NCBI RefSeq assembly: GCF_009547075.1
Contig: NZ_WIPH01000001.1
Coordinates: 124,001-188,000 of the forward strand
Length of the DNA: 64,000 nucleotides
Direction: 5' to 3'
From: Gluconobacter aidae
Lineage (GTDB): Bacteria > Pseudomonadota > Alphaproteobacteria > Acetobacterales > Acetobacteraceae
This document shows positions 8,901 to 17,387 of this stretch, in pieces. A program made the position numbers and the translations under genes. How positions within the stretch are numbered: the stretch's first letter is position 1; each line of letters opens with the position of its first letter. The notes beneath the pieces were generated by a model. That model searched no databases. It saw nothing but the letters and a program-made list of their open reading frames with translations, and had not been told where the DNA came from.

Positions 8901-10232
8901 ATGCAGGTTACGCCCACGCTCAACGAAGGACTTAAGCGCGCCTTCACCGTCGTTGTCCCGTCTGCCGACCTGCAGGCCCGCCGCGATACACGACTCGCCG
9001 AAGTCGCCAGGACGATCAAGCTTCCGGGGTTCCGTCCGGGCAAGGTGCCGGCCTCTCTCGTCAAGCAGCGCTATGGCGAGTCCGTGAACGCCGAACTGCT
9101 TGAGGAAGCCGTCAACGACGCGACCGCCAAGCTGTTCGAAGAGCAGAAGATCCGTCCGGCCATGCAGCCGAAGGTCGAGGTGGTTTCCGCCATCGAAGAC
9201 GGCAAGGATCTCGAATTCAAGGTTGAGACCGAAGTTCTCCCGGAAATCGAAGTTCCCGACCTGTCCGGCCTGAAGCTGACGCGCCTTGGCGCCAAGGTCA
9301 GCGAAGAGACCGTCGAGAAGGCCCTGAACGACGTCGCCCGTCGCAGCCGCAAGTTCGAGACGATCGAAGAAGACCGTCCGGCCGCTCAGGGTGATGTCGT
9401 CTGTGTTGACTTCGTGGGCAAGCTGGACGGCACGCCGTTCGATGGCGGCACGGCTGACGACGTGAATGTCGAAATCGGTGGCGAAGGCTTCATCCCCGGC
9501 TTTGCCGAGCAGATGGAAGGCATGAAGGCTGGCGAAGAGCGTGTCATCAACGTGACGTTCCCCGCAGACTATCAGGCTGAAGAGCTGGCCGGCAAGGCCG
9601 TGACCTTCGACATCAAGGCGAAGTCCCTTAAGAAGGCCGTTGATCCGGCGATCGATGACGAACTTGCCAAGACGATCGGTTTCGAGAACCTCGAGCAGAT
9701 CCGCAAGATCATCACCGAGCAGGCTGAGGGCGAATACCAGCAGCTCTCGCGTCTGCGCATCAAGCGCGACCTTCTGGATGCCCTGTCCGAGAAGACGGAC
9801 TTCGAAGCTCCGTCCAGCATGGTTGACGCCGAGTTCAACCAGATCTGGGCCCGCGTCGAGGAAGACCGCAAGGCCGGCCGTCTGGATGAGGAAGATGCCG
9901 GCAAGGACGAAGAGACCCTCAAGGCTGACTACCGTCGCATCGCAGAGCGTCGCGTGAAGCTGGGTCTGCTGCTGGCTGAAATCGGCCGCAAGCAGGACAT
10001 CCAGGTTTCCCGCGAGGAACTCCTTGGTGCGATGCAGCAGGAAGCCCGTCGTTATCCGGGGCAGGAACAGATGGTTTTCGAGTTCTTCTCCAAGAACCCG
10101 CAGGCCGTTGAAGGGCTCCGTGGCCCGATCCTGGAAAACAAGGTCGTCGATTACCTGATCGAGCTGGCCGACGTCACCGACAAGGACGTGACGCCGGAAG
10201 AACTGGCCGAAATCCCGCCCGCCGAACTCTGA
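8901..10232 (+). CDS. tig: Trigger factor (ribosome-associated chaperone and prolyl isomerase)
   Basis: A 443-residue chaperone that binds nascent chains at the ribosome exit. The N-terminal ribosome-binding domain has the signature GFRPGKVP (about residues 43-50). The central FKBP-like PPIase domain (about 160-250) has VDFVGKLDGTPFDGG, and the C-terminal part is the long helical cradle. I use ATG 8901, giving MQVTPTLNEGLKR, the usual start of the family; the open frame further upstream runs into the tRNA and is spurious. It heads the conserved tig-clpP-clpX-lon order. A strong terminator follows. Confidence 0.96.
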   Translation: MQVTPTLNEGLKRAFTVVVPSADLQARRDTRLAEVARTIKLPGFRPGKVPASLVKQRYGESVNAELLEEAVNDATAKLFEEQKIRPAMQPKVEVVSAIEDGKDLEFKVETEVLPEIEVPDLSGLKLTRLGAKVSEETVEKALNDVARRSRKFETIEEDRPAAQGDVVCVDFVGKLDGTPFDGGTADDVNVEIGGEGFIPGFAEQMEGMKAGEERVINVTFPADYQAEELAGKAVTFDIKAKSLKKAVDPAIDDELAKTIGFENLEQIRKIITEQAEGEYQQLSRLRIKRDLLDALSEKTDFEAPSSMVDAEFNQIWARVEEDRKAGRLDEEDAGKDEETLKADYRRIAERRVKLGLLLAEIGRKQDIQVSREELLGAMQQEARRYPGQEQMVFEFFSKNPQAVEGLRGPILENKVVDYLIELADVTDKDVTPEELAEIPPAEL

Positions 10233-10252
10233 TCTTTCGGCGCGGGAACCAG

Positions 10253-10280
10253 CGGGCACTCTTCGGGGTGCCCGTTTTTT
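10253..10280 (+). terminator. Rho-independent terminator after tig
   Basis: Seven-bp stem CGGGCAC (10253-10259) and GTGCCCG (10268-10274), 8-nt loop, followed directly by six T. It lies 20 bases after the tig stop and separates tig from clpP. Confidence 0.9.
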
Positions 10281-10294
10281 CCTGCCTGCTCCCT

Positions 10295-10323
10295 TTGACG
10301 GAACGACATGTCGGGTCCATGTT
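10295..10323 (+). promoter_or_regulatory. Candidate sigma70-type promoter for clpP
   Basis: TTGACG at 10295-10300, 17-bp spacer, CATGTT at 10318-10323, located between the tig terminator and the clpP start. The -35 is near consensus and the -10 is weak, so this is a prediction. Confidence 0.4.
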
Positions 10324-10366
10324 AGGGTGCAGAAGAAAGCCCATCGGGCATTGAGGAACAGACAGC

Positions 10367-11014
10367 ATGACCATTCGGGATCGTGATCCCCTCGAAGTGT
10401 TCAGCAACTCTCTGGTGCCGATGGTGGTCGAGCAGACTGCCCGCGGAGAGCGCTCTTTCGACATCTTTTCGCGTCTCCTTCAGGAGCGCATTATCTTCCT
10501 GACCGGACCCGTCTACGATCAGGTTTCGTCCCTGATCTGCGCGCAGCTCCTCTATCTGGAGAGCGTGAATCCCACCAAGGAAATCTCGTTCTACATCAAC
10601 AGCCCGGGTGGTGTCGTTTCCGCCGGTCTCGCGATCTATGACACCATGCAGTACATTCGCTGCCCCGTGAGCACGGTCTGCATCGGTCAGGCCGCATCCA
10701 TGGGCTCCCTGCTTCTGGCAGGTGGCGAGAAGGGGCATCGTTATGCCCTTCCGAATGCCCGCGTGATGGTTCACCAGCCTTCCGGCGGTGCGCAGGGTCA
10801 GGCTTCGGACATCGAGATCCAGGCCCGCGAAATCCTCATCATCCGTCAGCGGCTGAACGAGATCTATCGCGAACATACCGGTCAGACGCTGGAGCAGATC
10901 GAGCAGAAGCTCGAACGTGACAGCTACCTCTCGGCCAATGAGGCCCGCGAATTCGGCCTGATCGACAAGGTCGTTGAACGTAATCCGCATGAGACCACGC
11001 CCGACCCGAGCTGA
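10367..11014 (+). CDS. clpP: ATP-dependent Clp protease proteolytic subunit ClpP
   Basis: A 215-residue serine peptidase that forms the double-ring barrel of ClpXP/ClpAP. The catalytic triad is visible: Ser111 in [11 protein letters not shown], His136 in [10 protein letters not shown] and Asp185 in [10 protein letters not shown]. The short N-terminal segment before [22 protein letters not shown] is probably a cleaved propeptide. An AGGAA sequence lies just upstream of the ATG. clpX follows after 194 bases that contain a terminator, so clpX can be transcribed separately. Confidence 0.98.
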   Translation: MTIRDRDPLEVFSNSLVPMVVEQTARGERSFDIFSRLLQERIIFLTGPVYDQVSSLICAQLLYLESVNPTKEISFYINSPGGVVSAGLAIYDTMQYIRCPVSTVCIGQAASMGSLLLAGGEKGHRYALPNARVMVHQPSGGAQGQASDIEIQAREILIIRQRLNEIYREHTGQTLEQIEQKLERDSYLSANEAREFGLIDKVVERNPHETTPDPS

Positions 11015-11057
11015 CACGTTTCCCGACCGGAGGAGTTCCATGCTCCTCCCGGAATAG

Positions 11058-11086
11058 AAAAGCGGCATTCCGATATGCCGCTTTTC
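11058..11086 (+). terminator. Rho-independent terminator after clpP
   Basis: Stem AGCGGCAT (11061-11068) / ATGCCGCT (11075-11082), 6-nt loop, flanked by AAA upstream and a short T run downstream. It sits 44 bases after the clpP stop. A weak candidate promoter for clpX follows (TTGCCG 11113-11118, 18-bp spacer, TAAAGT 11137-11142). Confidence 0.8.
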
Positions 11087-11208
11087 GTGTCTTGGGCATT
11101 CGGGCTCCGGGGTTGCCGAAGGCTCTGACCTCGGCCTAAAGTTAAAGTTCTTTCGCATGTCTGCTGCGTGAATGTGGTCAGGTCGTGCGTAAGGGAAAGG
11201 GAACAGCA

Positions 11209-12474
11209 ATGAGCAACAAATCCGGCGATTCCAAGAACACCCTGTATTGCTCGTTCTGTGGGAAATCCCAGCACGAAGTCCGCAAACTGATTGCTGGTCC
11301 CACGGTTTTCATATGCGATGAATGCGTCGAGCTCTGCATGGATATCATCCGTGAAGAGCACAAGACCCATCTCGTGAAGTCCCGTGACGGTGTTCCGACC
11401 CCCAAGGAAATCTGCAAGGTTCTTGACGATTACGTGATCGGTCAGTTCGAGGCCAAGCGTGCGCTCTCCGTGGCGGTTCACAACCACTACAAGCGCCTCG
11501 CCCATGCCGCGAAGAGCAGCGACATCGAGATTGCGAAGTCCAACATTCTGCTGATCGGTCCGACGGGTTCGGGCAAGACCCTTCTCGCCCAGACGCTGGC
11601 ACGTATCCTGGACGTTCCCTTCACGATGGCCGATGCCACGACCCTGACCGAAGCCGGCTATGTCGGCGAGGACGTGGAGAACATCATCCTCAAGCTGCTT
11701 CAGTCCGCCGACTACAATGTCGATCGGGCGCAGCGCGGCATCGTCTATATCGACGAGATCGACAAGATTTCCCGCAAGTCCGACAACCCGTCCATCACGC
11801 GTGATGTCTCGGGCGAGGGCGTGCAGCAGGCCCTGCTGAAGCTCATGGAAGGCACCGTGGCCTCCGTGCCGCCGCAGGGTGGCCGCAAACATCCGCAGCA
11901 GGAGTTCCTGCAGGTCGACACGACCAACATGCTTTTCATCTGCGGTGGCGCCTTTGCCGGTCTGGACAAGATCATTTCGGCGCGCGGCAAGGGATCGGGC
12001 ATTGGCTTTGGTGCGGATGTGCGGTCTGATGACGAGCGTCGTCTTGGCGCGATCCTGCAGAGCGTGGAGCCGGAAGACCTGCTGAAGTTCGGTCTCATCC
12101 CCGAATTTATCGGTCGTCTGCCGGTTATCGCTGCGCTGAACGATCTGGATGAATCCGCACTGATCCAGATCCTGAGCAAGCCCAAAAATGCGCTGATCAA
12201 GCAGTATGGCCGCCTTTTCGAGATGGAAGGCGTCAAGCTGACCTTTACGGAAGATGCTCTGGCAGCGATCGCCAAACGCGCCATAGAGCGCAAGACCGGT
12301 GCTCGTGGCCTGCGCTCGATTCTGGAAAGCATCCTGCTTGGTACGATGTTCGACCTTCCCGGACTTGAAGGCGTCGAAGAAGTCGTCATCAACCGGGATG
12401 TTGCGGAAAACAAAGCCCAGCCAGTCTATGTCTACGGGAAGGGCAAGTCCGAACCCGCCGAGCAGTCTGCGTAA
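11209..12474 (+). CDS. clpX: ATP-dependent Clp protease ATP-binding subunit ClpX
   Basis: A 421-residue AAA+ unfoldase that feeds substrates to ClpP. The N-terminal zinc-binding domain shows two Cys pairs, YCSFCGK and CDECVELC (residues about 14-45). The AAA core has Walker [11 protein letters not shown], pore loop GYVGEDVE, Walker B YIDEIDKI, the RKH loop in [10 protein letters not shown] and the ClpP-docking loop GIGFGAD. ATG 11209 is chosen because it gives the usual MSNKSGDSK start after an AGGGAA Shine-Dalgarno; the frame is open to 11185. Confidence 0.98.
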   Translation: MSNKSGDSKNTLYCSFCGKSQHEVRKLIAGPTVFICDECVELCMDIIREEHKTHLVKSRDGVPTPKEICKVLDDYVIGQFEAKRALSVAVHNHYKRLAHAAKSSDIEIAKSNILLIGPTGSGKTLLAQTLARILDVPFTMADATTLTEAGYVGEDVENIILKLLQSADYNVDRAQRGIVYIDEIDKISRKSDNPSITRDVSGEGVQQALLKLMEGTVASVPPQGGRKHPQQEFLQVDTTNMLFICGGAFAGLDKIISARGKGSGIGFGADVRSDDERRLGAILQSVEPEDLLKFGLIPEFIGRLPVIAALNDLDESALIQILSKPKNALIKQYGRLFEMEGVKLTFTEDALAAIAKRAIERKTGARGLRSILESILLGTMFDLPGLEGVEEVVINRDVAENKAQPVYVYGKGKSEPAEQSA

Positions 12475-12626
12475 AAATGGTTCCGGCTCTTGTTCTGGCC
12501 CCATCGGCTTTCGACATAACTGACTGAGGTTGTCCGAATTCATGCCGCTTGCGCATGAAAGAAATGCGATACCGGCGCTGCATGGCAGGCCGGTGTCGCA
12601 AGATCGTCCCTCTGGAGATCAAGTGA

Positions 12627-15191
12627 ATGACTGACGATACCAAGCCGAAAACCCGCCGCCGCCCAAAGAAGACAGACGATGTGGCCGTTTCCGAAAAAGC
12701 TGCTGCGGCTCCGAAGAAGGTAACGCGCAAGCCACGTGCCGCGGCGCGCAAGTCAGAGCCCGAAGCTGAGGCCCCTGTGGTACAGCAGCCCGTACGCCAT
12801 GACGTGATGGCGGTTCTGCCGCTTCGCAACATTGTCGTGTTCCCGCACATGATCGTGCCGTTGTTTGTCGGGCGCGAGAAGTCGGTAAAGGCGCTGGAGA
12901 CCGTAACGCGCGAGAGCAAGCAGATCCTGCTTGTGGCGCAGAAGGATGTCTCGCTGGACGATCCGTCCGTCGATGACATCTATCGCTATGGTACGGTTTC
13001 GACGATTCTTCAGCTTCTGAAACTGCCGGACGGGACCGTGAAGGTTCTGGTCGAGGGGACGCGGCGTGTACACATCACGCGTCTGTTCGATGTAGACGGG
13101 CATTTCGAGGCTGAAATCGAGGAAGTCCCGGAAGAAGCCGTGGATGCCGCACCGGGCAGTGAGATCGAGGCGCTGAGCCGTTCGACGGTTTCGCAGTTTG
13201 AGCAGTATATCAAGCTCAACAAAAAAATCCCGCCGGAGGTCATGGTTTCGATCAATCAGATCGAGGGCATTTCCAAGCTCGCGGATACGATTGCAAGCCA
13301 CCTGAATCTCAAGATTTCCGAAAAGCAGGAAATTCTGGAGACGGCCTCGGCTGCGCGTCGTCTGGAACAGGTTTTCGCGCATATCGAGACCGAAATCGGT
13401 GTCCTTCAGGTCGAAAAGCGCATCCGCAACCGCGTCAAGCGGCAGATGGAGAAGACCCAGCGCGAGTACTACCTGAACGAGCAGCTCAAGGCGATCCAGA
13501 AGGAACTCGGTGAAGGCGAAGATGGCAAGGACGAGAACTCCGAGCTTGAAGAGAAGATCAACAAGACCCGTCTGAGCCGTGAGGCCAAGGAAAAGGCCCA
13601 TGCCGAGCTGAAGAAACTGCGCGGCATGAGCCCGATGTCGGCCGAGAGCACGGTTGTGCGCAACTATCTCGACTGGCTGCTGGGGATTCCCTGGAAGAAG
13701 CGTTCCAAGATCACGCGGGAGTTCCAGCACGCCGAGGACGTTCTCGAAGCCGAGCATTACGGTCTGGAGAAGGTCAAGGAGCGGATTCTCGAGTATCTGG
13801 CGGTGCAGACGCGCTCGCAGAAGCTCAAGGGACCGATCCTGTGCCTCGTCGGACCGCCGGGTGTGGGCAAGACCTCTCTGGCGCGTTCGATCGCCAAGGC
13901 GACGGGGCGGAACTACATCCGCATGTCGCTGGGGGGTGTGCGCGATGAATCCGAGATCCGCGGCCATCGCCGGACCTATATCGGCTCCATGCCAGGCAAG
14001 ATCATCCAGGGCATGAAAAAGGCACGGACGTCCAATCCGTTGTTCCTGCTCGACGAAATCGACAAGCTGGGTGCCGACTGGCGCGGCGATCCGTCATCCG
14101 CGCTGCTGGAAGTGCTGGATCCGGAACAGAACGCCACGTTTGCCGATCATTATCTGGAAGTGGATTACGATCTTTCGGATGTGATGTTCGTCACGACGGC
14201 CAACAGCCTGAACATGCCCCAGCCGCTGCTGGACCGCATGGAGATCATCAACTTGTCCGGCTATACGGAAAACGAGAAGGTGCAGATCGCGCGCCGTCAT
14301 CTTCTGGGCAAGCAGGCTGAGGCGCATAATCTCAAGCCGGATGAATGGACAGTCACGGATGAGACGATCCGCGAACTGATCCGCTCCTATACCCGTGAGG
14401 CCGGCGTCCGAAACCTTGAGCGCGAACTGGCCAAGCTCGCCCGCAAGACGGTCAAGGAAATCATCACGACCGGCGTCAAGCATGTCGAGATCACGCCCGA
14501 AAACCTAGAGAAATATGCGGGTGTCCGTCGCTACCGTCATGGCGAGACCGAGAAGGAGGACATGATCGGCGTGGTAACAGGGCTTGCCTGGACTACGGTC
14601 GGTGGTGAGATCCTGACGATCGAGAGCGTGATGGTTCCGGGCAAGGGGCAGGTCAAGCAGACCGGCAAGCTCGGCGAAGTCATGCAGGAGAGCATCTCGG
14701 CCGCGCTGTCCTATGTCCGCTCACGGGCGCAGGACTTCGGGATTCGTCCGCCGCTGTTCGAGAAGCGGGACATCCATATCCATCTTCCCGAAGGGGCGAC
14801 GCCCAAGGATGGTCCGTCCGCCGGTATCGCGCTTGCAACCTCTCTGGTCAGCATCATGACCCAGATTCCCATCCGCAAGGATGTGGCCATGACGGGCGAG
14901 ATTACCCTGCGTGGTCGCGTTCTGGAGATCGGGGGGCTCAAGGAGAAGCTGCTGGCGGCTCTGCGGGCCGGTATCAAGACGGTCCTGATCCCCAAGGACA
15001 ACGAGAAGGATCTCGCGGAGGTGCCGGACAATGTCCGCCACGCTCTCAAGATCATTCCCGTAAGCCATGTGGATGAGGTGCTCAAGATTGCCCTGACTCG
15101 TATGCCGGAAGCCATCGAATGGGATGAAAATGTCGACCCGGTGGGTGAAATAACGGTGGATAAGACGGCTCCGCAGGCACTTCCGCACTGA
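12627..15191 (+). CDS. lon: ATP-dependent protease Lon
   Basis: An 854-residue LonA protease. Order: a Lys/Arg/Ala-rich N-terminal extension (about 55 residues, absent from E. coli Lon), LON substrate domain starting at VLPLRNIVVFPHM, coiled coil, AAA+ module with Walker A GPPGVGKTSLARS (about 409-421) and Walker B LFLLDEIDKLG, then the S16 protease domain with catalytic Ser near residue 732 in KDGPSAGIAL and Lys in GLKEKLLAALRAGI. It degrades misfolded and regulatory proteins. GGAG sits 10 bases before the ATG. The basic N-terminal tail might add DNA binding, but that is speculation. Confidence 0.97.
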   Translation: MTDDTKPKTRRRPKKTDDVAVSEKAAAAPKKVTRKPRAAARKSEPEAEAPVVQQPVRHDVMAVLPLRNIVVFPHMIVPLFVGREKSVKALETVTRESKQILLVAQKDVSLDDPSVDDIYRYGTVSTILQLLKLPDGTVKVLVEGTRRVHITRLFDVDGHFEAEIEEVPEEAVDAAPGSEIEALSRSTVSQFEQYIKLNKKIPPEVMVSINQIEGISKLADTIASHLNLKISEKQEILETASAARRLEQVFAHIETEIGVLQVEKRIRNRVKRQMEKTQREYYLNEQLKAIQKELGEGEDGKDENSELEEKINKTRLSREAKEKAHAELKKLRGMSPMSAESTVVRNYLDWLLGIPWKKRSKITREFQHAEDVLEAEHYGLEKVKERILEYLAVQTRSQKLKGPILCLVGPPGVGKTSLARSIAKATGRNYIRMSLGGVRDESEIRGHRRTYIGSMPGKIIQGMKKARTSNPLFLLDEIDKLGADWRGDPSSALLEVLDPEQNATFADHYLEVDYDLSDVMFVTTANSLNMPQPLLDRMEIINLSGYTENEKVQIARRHLLGKQAEAHNLKPDEWTVTDETIRELIRSYTREAGVRNLERELAKLARKTVKEIITTGVKHVEITPENLEKYAGVRRYRHGETEKEDMIGVVTGLAWTTVGGEILTIESVMVPGKGQVKQTGKLGEVMQESISAALSYVRSRAQDFGIRPPLFEKRDIHIHLPEGATPKDGPSAGIALATSLVSIMTQIPIRKDVAMTGEITLRGRVLEIGGLKEKLLAALRAGIKTVLIPKDNEKDLAEVPDNVRHALKIIPVSHVDEVLKIALTRMPEAIEWDENVDPVGEITVDKTAPQALPH

Positions 15192-15219
15192 CACGGACAC
15201 GCTTCTGCGATTCTAGCAG

Positions 15220-15247
15220 TTGACGCGGGCAAAATCCGCTTCATAGT
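15220..15247 (+). promoter_or_regulatory. Candidate promoter of hup
   Basis: TTGACG (15220-15225), 16-bp spacer, CATAGT (15242-15247). It would place the transcript start near 15254 and give a leader of about 80 nt containing the hairpin described next. Confidence 0.45.
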
Positions 15248-15267
15248 GCGGCCGCAGATCGAACAAG

Positions 15268-15310
15268 GCGCCTGAGCCAGAAGGGACTCACCAGAGCCCG
15301 GCTCAGGCGC
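15268..15310 (+). promoter_or_regulatory. Perfect 11-bp inverted repeat in the hup leader
   Basis: GCGCCTGAGCC (15268-15278) and GGCTCAGGCGC (15300-15310) form a perfect stem around a 21-nt loop. It lies after the predicted promoter and 22 nt before the hup ATG, with AGAAAGG between stem and start. There is no T run, so it is not a standard terminator; an mRNA-stability or translational element, or a protein-binding palindrome, fits better. Confidence 0.55.
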
Positions 15311-15332
15311 TCTAACACCAGAAAGGCACATC

Positions 15333-15617
15333 ATGGAGAAGCCCCTCAACAAGCAGGAACTGATCGCCGCCGTTGCAGACGCTGCCGATCTTCCGAAGGC
15401 CAAGGCCAGCGAAGTTGTCGATGCGGTGTTCAGCACGATCGAAGCGACGCTTGCCAAGAAGCAGGAAGTCCGTCTCGTCGGCTTCGGCAGCTTCGTGACC
15501 GCAACGCGTAAGGCCGCCAAGGGCCGCAACCCGCGTACGGGCGAAGAGATCGACATTCCGGCATCCACCTCTGTCCGCTTCAAGCCGGGCAAGGGGCTGA
15601 AGGACGCCGTGAGCTGA
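15333..15617 (+). CDS. hup: HU-family DNA-binding protein
   Basis: A 94-residue HU protein that bends and compacts DNA. It starts MEKPLNKQELIAAVAD and contains the DNA-arm signature GFGSFVTATRKAAKGRNP, then TGEEIDIPAS and the terminal FKPGKGLKDAV. Length fits HU rather than IHF. Its position after lon is the standard alphaproteobacterial arrangement. It has its own likely promoter and a structured 5' leader, and is followed by a stem-loop and a tRNA-Val gene. Confidence 0.97.
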   Translation: MEKPLNKQELIAAVADAADLPKAKASEVVDAVFSTIEATLAKKQEVRLVGFGSFVTATRKAAKGRNPRTGEEIDIPASTSVRFKPGKGLKDAVS

Positions 15618-15630
15618 GAAAGCTCCCAAA

Positions 15631-15666
15631 ACGGTTCCGGGTGGCTTTACCGCCATCCGGAACCGT
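15631..15666 (+). terminator. 15-bp stem-loop between hup and tRNA-Val
   Basis: Bases 15631-15645 pair with 15652-15666 (ACGGTTCCGG with CCGGAACCGT, continuing GTGGC with GCCAT), with a 6-nt loop. No T run follows (GTATATAG), so termination may be partial; it may instead stabilise the hup mRNA 3' end and allow read-through into tRNA-Val. Confidence 0.5.
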
Positions 15667-15692
15667 GTATATAGACCGCATACACAGTCTGA

Positions 15693-15767
15693 GGGCGATT
15701 AGCTCAGCGGTAGAGCGTCTCGTTTACACCGAGAGGGTCGGCGGTTCAATCCCGTCATCGCCCACCA
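15693..15767 (+). tRNA. tRNA-Val (anticodon UAC)
   Basis: A 75-nt tRNA with encoded CCA. Acceptor GGGCGAT (15693-15699) pairs with ATCGCCC (15757-15763); the anticodon stem TCTCG/CGAGA holds loop TTTACAC, anticodon TAC (15725-15727). D-arm GCTCAGCGGTAGAGC and T-arm GGCGGTTCAATCCCGTC are intact. The birA start codon is only 19 nt after the CCA end. Confidence 0.98.
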
Positions 15768-15778
15768 TAAAGAACATC

Positions 15779-15790
15779 ATGCAGCCATGA
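15779..15790 (+). other. Three-codon mini-ORF (Met-Gln-Pro-stop) overlapping the birA start
   Basis: ATG CAG CCA TGA at 15779-15790 is preceded by AAAGAAC and ends on an ATGA shared with the birA ATG at 15787. It could couple translation of birA, which has no good Shine-Dalgarno of its own. A chance occurrence is quite possible. Confidence 0.25.
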
Positions 15791-16518
15791 GCTGGCGTTT
15801 CGAATACCATGAAACGCTCGGGTCCACTTCCGATCTGTGCAAAACCAGAGCCGAAGCCGGTGAACCCGAACATCTTGCCGTTCAGGCTTTTTCCCAGACA
15901 TCAGGACGCGGCACGCGCGGACGGACATGGACCGATCCGGGTGGTAATCTTGCCATTTCGCTGCTGTTTCGTCCGGCTGACCCGGCTGCTTTCATCGCGG
16001 CTCTTCCGTTCGTTGTCGCCATAGCCCTCTTCGAGGCGGCAACGCATTTCTGTCCGGCTGTGACGGGGCCGTCCCGCTTCATGCTCAAATGGCCCAACGA
16101 TCTTCTGATGGACGGGCGAAAGATGGCGGGCGTACTGATCGAGACGGGTGGTCCGCAGGGAGGTCCCTGGGTCGTCGTGGGAATCGGGGCCAATCTGCGG
16201 CAGTCGCCCGAGATTCCAGGTCGTCGTCTGGCGGCGCTCGCCGAAGCGACTGATCCACCGTCTGCCGAAGTTTTCGGAAAGGTACTGGTGGCACAGATCG
16301 AACGCTGGACCACCATCCGGGAGCGAGAAGGGTTCGCGCCGGTTCGGGCCGCGTGGCTGGCGCGGGCTCACCCGGTTGGCACACCGCTTGCGGTTCAGCG
16401 TTGTGAAACCTATATTACAGGTTCGTTTTCGGGGCTCGATGCGCAGGGACGCCTGCTGCTTGCCTTGCCCCACGGTGAAACCATTCCGGTTGTAACCGGC
16501 GATATCCTGCTGGACTGA
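15787..16518 (+). CDS. birA: Biotin--[acetyl-CoA-carboxylase] ligase
   Basis: A 243-residue biotin protein ligase that attaches biotin to carboxylase carrier domains. It has the biotinyl-AMP loop GRGTRGRTW (about 38-46), then NLAISLLF and [19 protein letters not shown], and a C-terminal SH3-like domain. There is no N-terminal helix-turn-helix, so it is a class I, non-repressor type. The start codon lies 19 nt after a tRNA-Val, leaving almost no leader. In related genomes this gene ends the nuo operon; here nuo is absent from the site. coaX follows after 16 bases. Confidence 0.94.
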   Translation: MSWRFEYHETLGSTSDLCKTRAEAGEPEHLAVQAFSQTSGRGTRGRTWTDPGGNLAISLLFRPADPAAFIAALPFVVAIALFEAATHFCPAVTGPSRFMLKWPNDLLMDGRKMAGVLIETGGPQGGPWVVVGIGANLRQSPEIPGRRLAALAEATDPPSAEVFGKVLVAQIERWTTIREREGFAPVRAAWLARAHPVGTPLAVQRCETYITGSFSGLDAQGRLLLALPHGETIPVVTGDILLD

Positions 16519-16534
16519 AGGACCGGACCGCAAC

Positions 16535-17347
16535 GTGCTTCTCGTCATTGATGCTGGAAACACCAACATCGTGTTTGCTGTACACGATGGAGAGTCGTGG
16601 CTGGGGCAATGGCGTATTTCGACGAATGAAGCACGGACGGCGGATGAATATGCGGCCTGGCTTCTGACACTCTTCGAACGGGTGGGTGTGAATCCAAAAA
16701 CCATCACGCGGGCCATTATCGGGACGGTCGTGCCGGTCGCGCTTTACGAACTGCGCCGGTTCTGCCGTGAATGGCTGGATGTGGTGCCGCTGGTCGCCAA
16801 TGCAAGGCTGGACTGGGGCATCGACGTTCTTGTCGACAATCCCAATGAACTTGGCGCGGACCGTCGCCTGAACGGCCTGGCGGGGCGCGAGCTTTTTGGC
16901 GCACCGCTGATCGTGGTCGATTTCGGGACCGCGACGACCTTTGATGTCGTAAACAGTGCAGGACAGTTCTGTGGTGGCGCGATTGCTCCGGGTGTGAACC
17001 TGTCGATCGATGCGCTACATCGTGCAGCCGCGCGCCTGCCGCGCATGAGCATCGGCCGCCCTACGGCGGCGATTGGCCGCAATACGAGCGTGGCGATGCG
17101 TTCGGGTCTGTTCTGGGGCTATGTCGGTCTCGTCGAGGGGTTGATCCACCGAATTTCCGATGAAATGGACGCAAAGCCGACTGTGATCGCAACAGGCGGT
17201 CTGGCCCCACTGTTCTCTGAGGGAACGCCGCTTTTTGATGTGCTGGCGCCCGATCTGACGCTGGATGGCCTGCGCCTTCTGGCGGACCGCAATACGGGGC
17301 CGCCGCTTTCCTATTCCCCCGAGCGCTCACAGGGCATCGGGCAATGA
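16535..17347 (+). CDS. coaX: Type III pantothenate kinase
   Basis: A 270-residue CoaX that phosphorylates pantothenate in coenzyme A synthesis. It starts with GTG and the acetate-kinase-fold phosphate loop [14 protein letters not shown]. Other motifs are [19 protein letters not shown] and [15 protein letters not shown]. The birA-coaX-rnj order is conserved in alphaproteobacteria. The gene is 16 bases after birA and 40 before rnj, so all three are probably cotranscribed. Confidence 0.95.
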   Translation: MLLVIDAGNTNIVFAVHDGESWLGQWRISTNEARTADEYAAWLLTLFERVGVNPKTITRAIIGTVVPVALYELRRFCREWLDVVPLVANARLDWGIDVLVDNPNELGADRRLNGLAGRELFGAPLIVVDFGTATTFDVVNSAGQFCGGAIAPGVNLSIDALHRAAARLPRMSIGRPTAAIGRNTSVAMRSGLFWGYVGLVEGLIHRISDEMDAKPTVIATGGLAPLFSEGTPLFDVLAPDLTLDGLRLLADRNTGPPLSYSPERSQGIGQ

Positions 17348-17387
17348 ATATCACTCTGATTATGCATCATATCTGCAAGGAACAATC

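Noticed and set aside
8874-10259. 461-codon minus-strand open frame over tig
   Set aside because: Antisense to trigger factor; no homology that I recognise.
10924-12543. 539-codon minus-strand open frame over clpX
   Set aside because: Antisense to a textbook ClpX sequence; no domain or ribosome-binding site.
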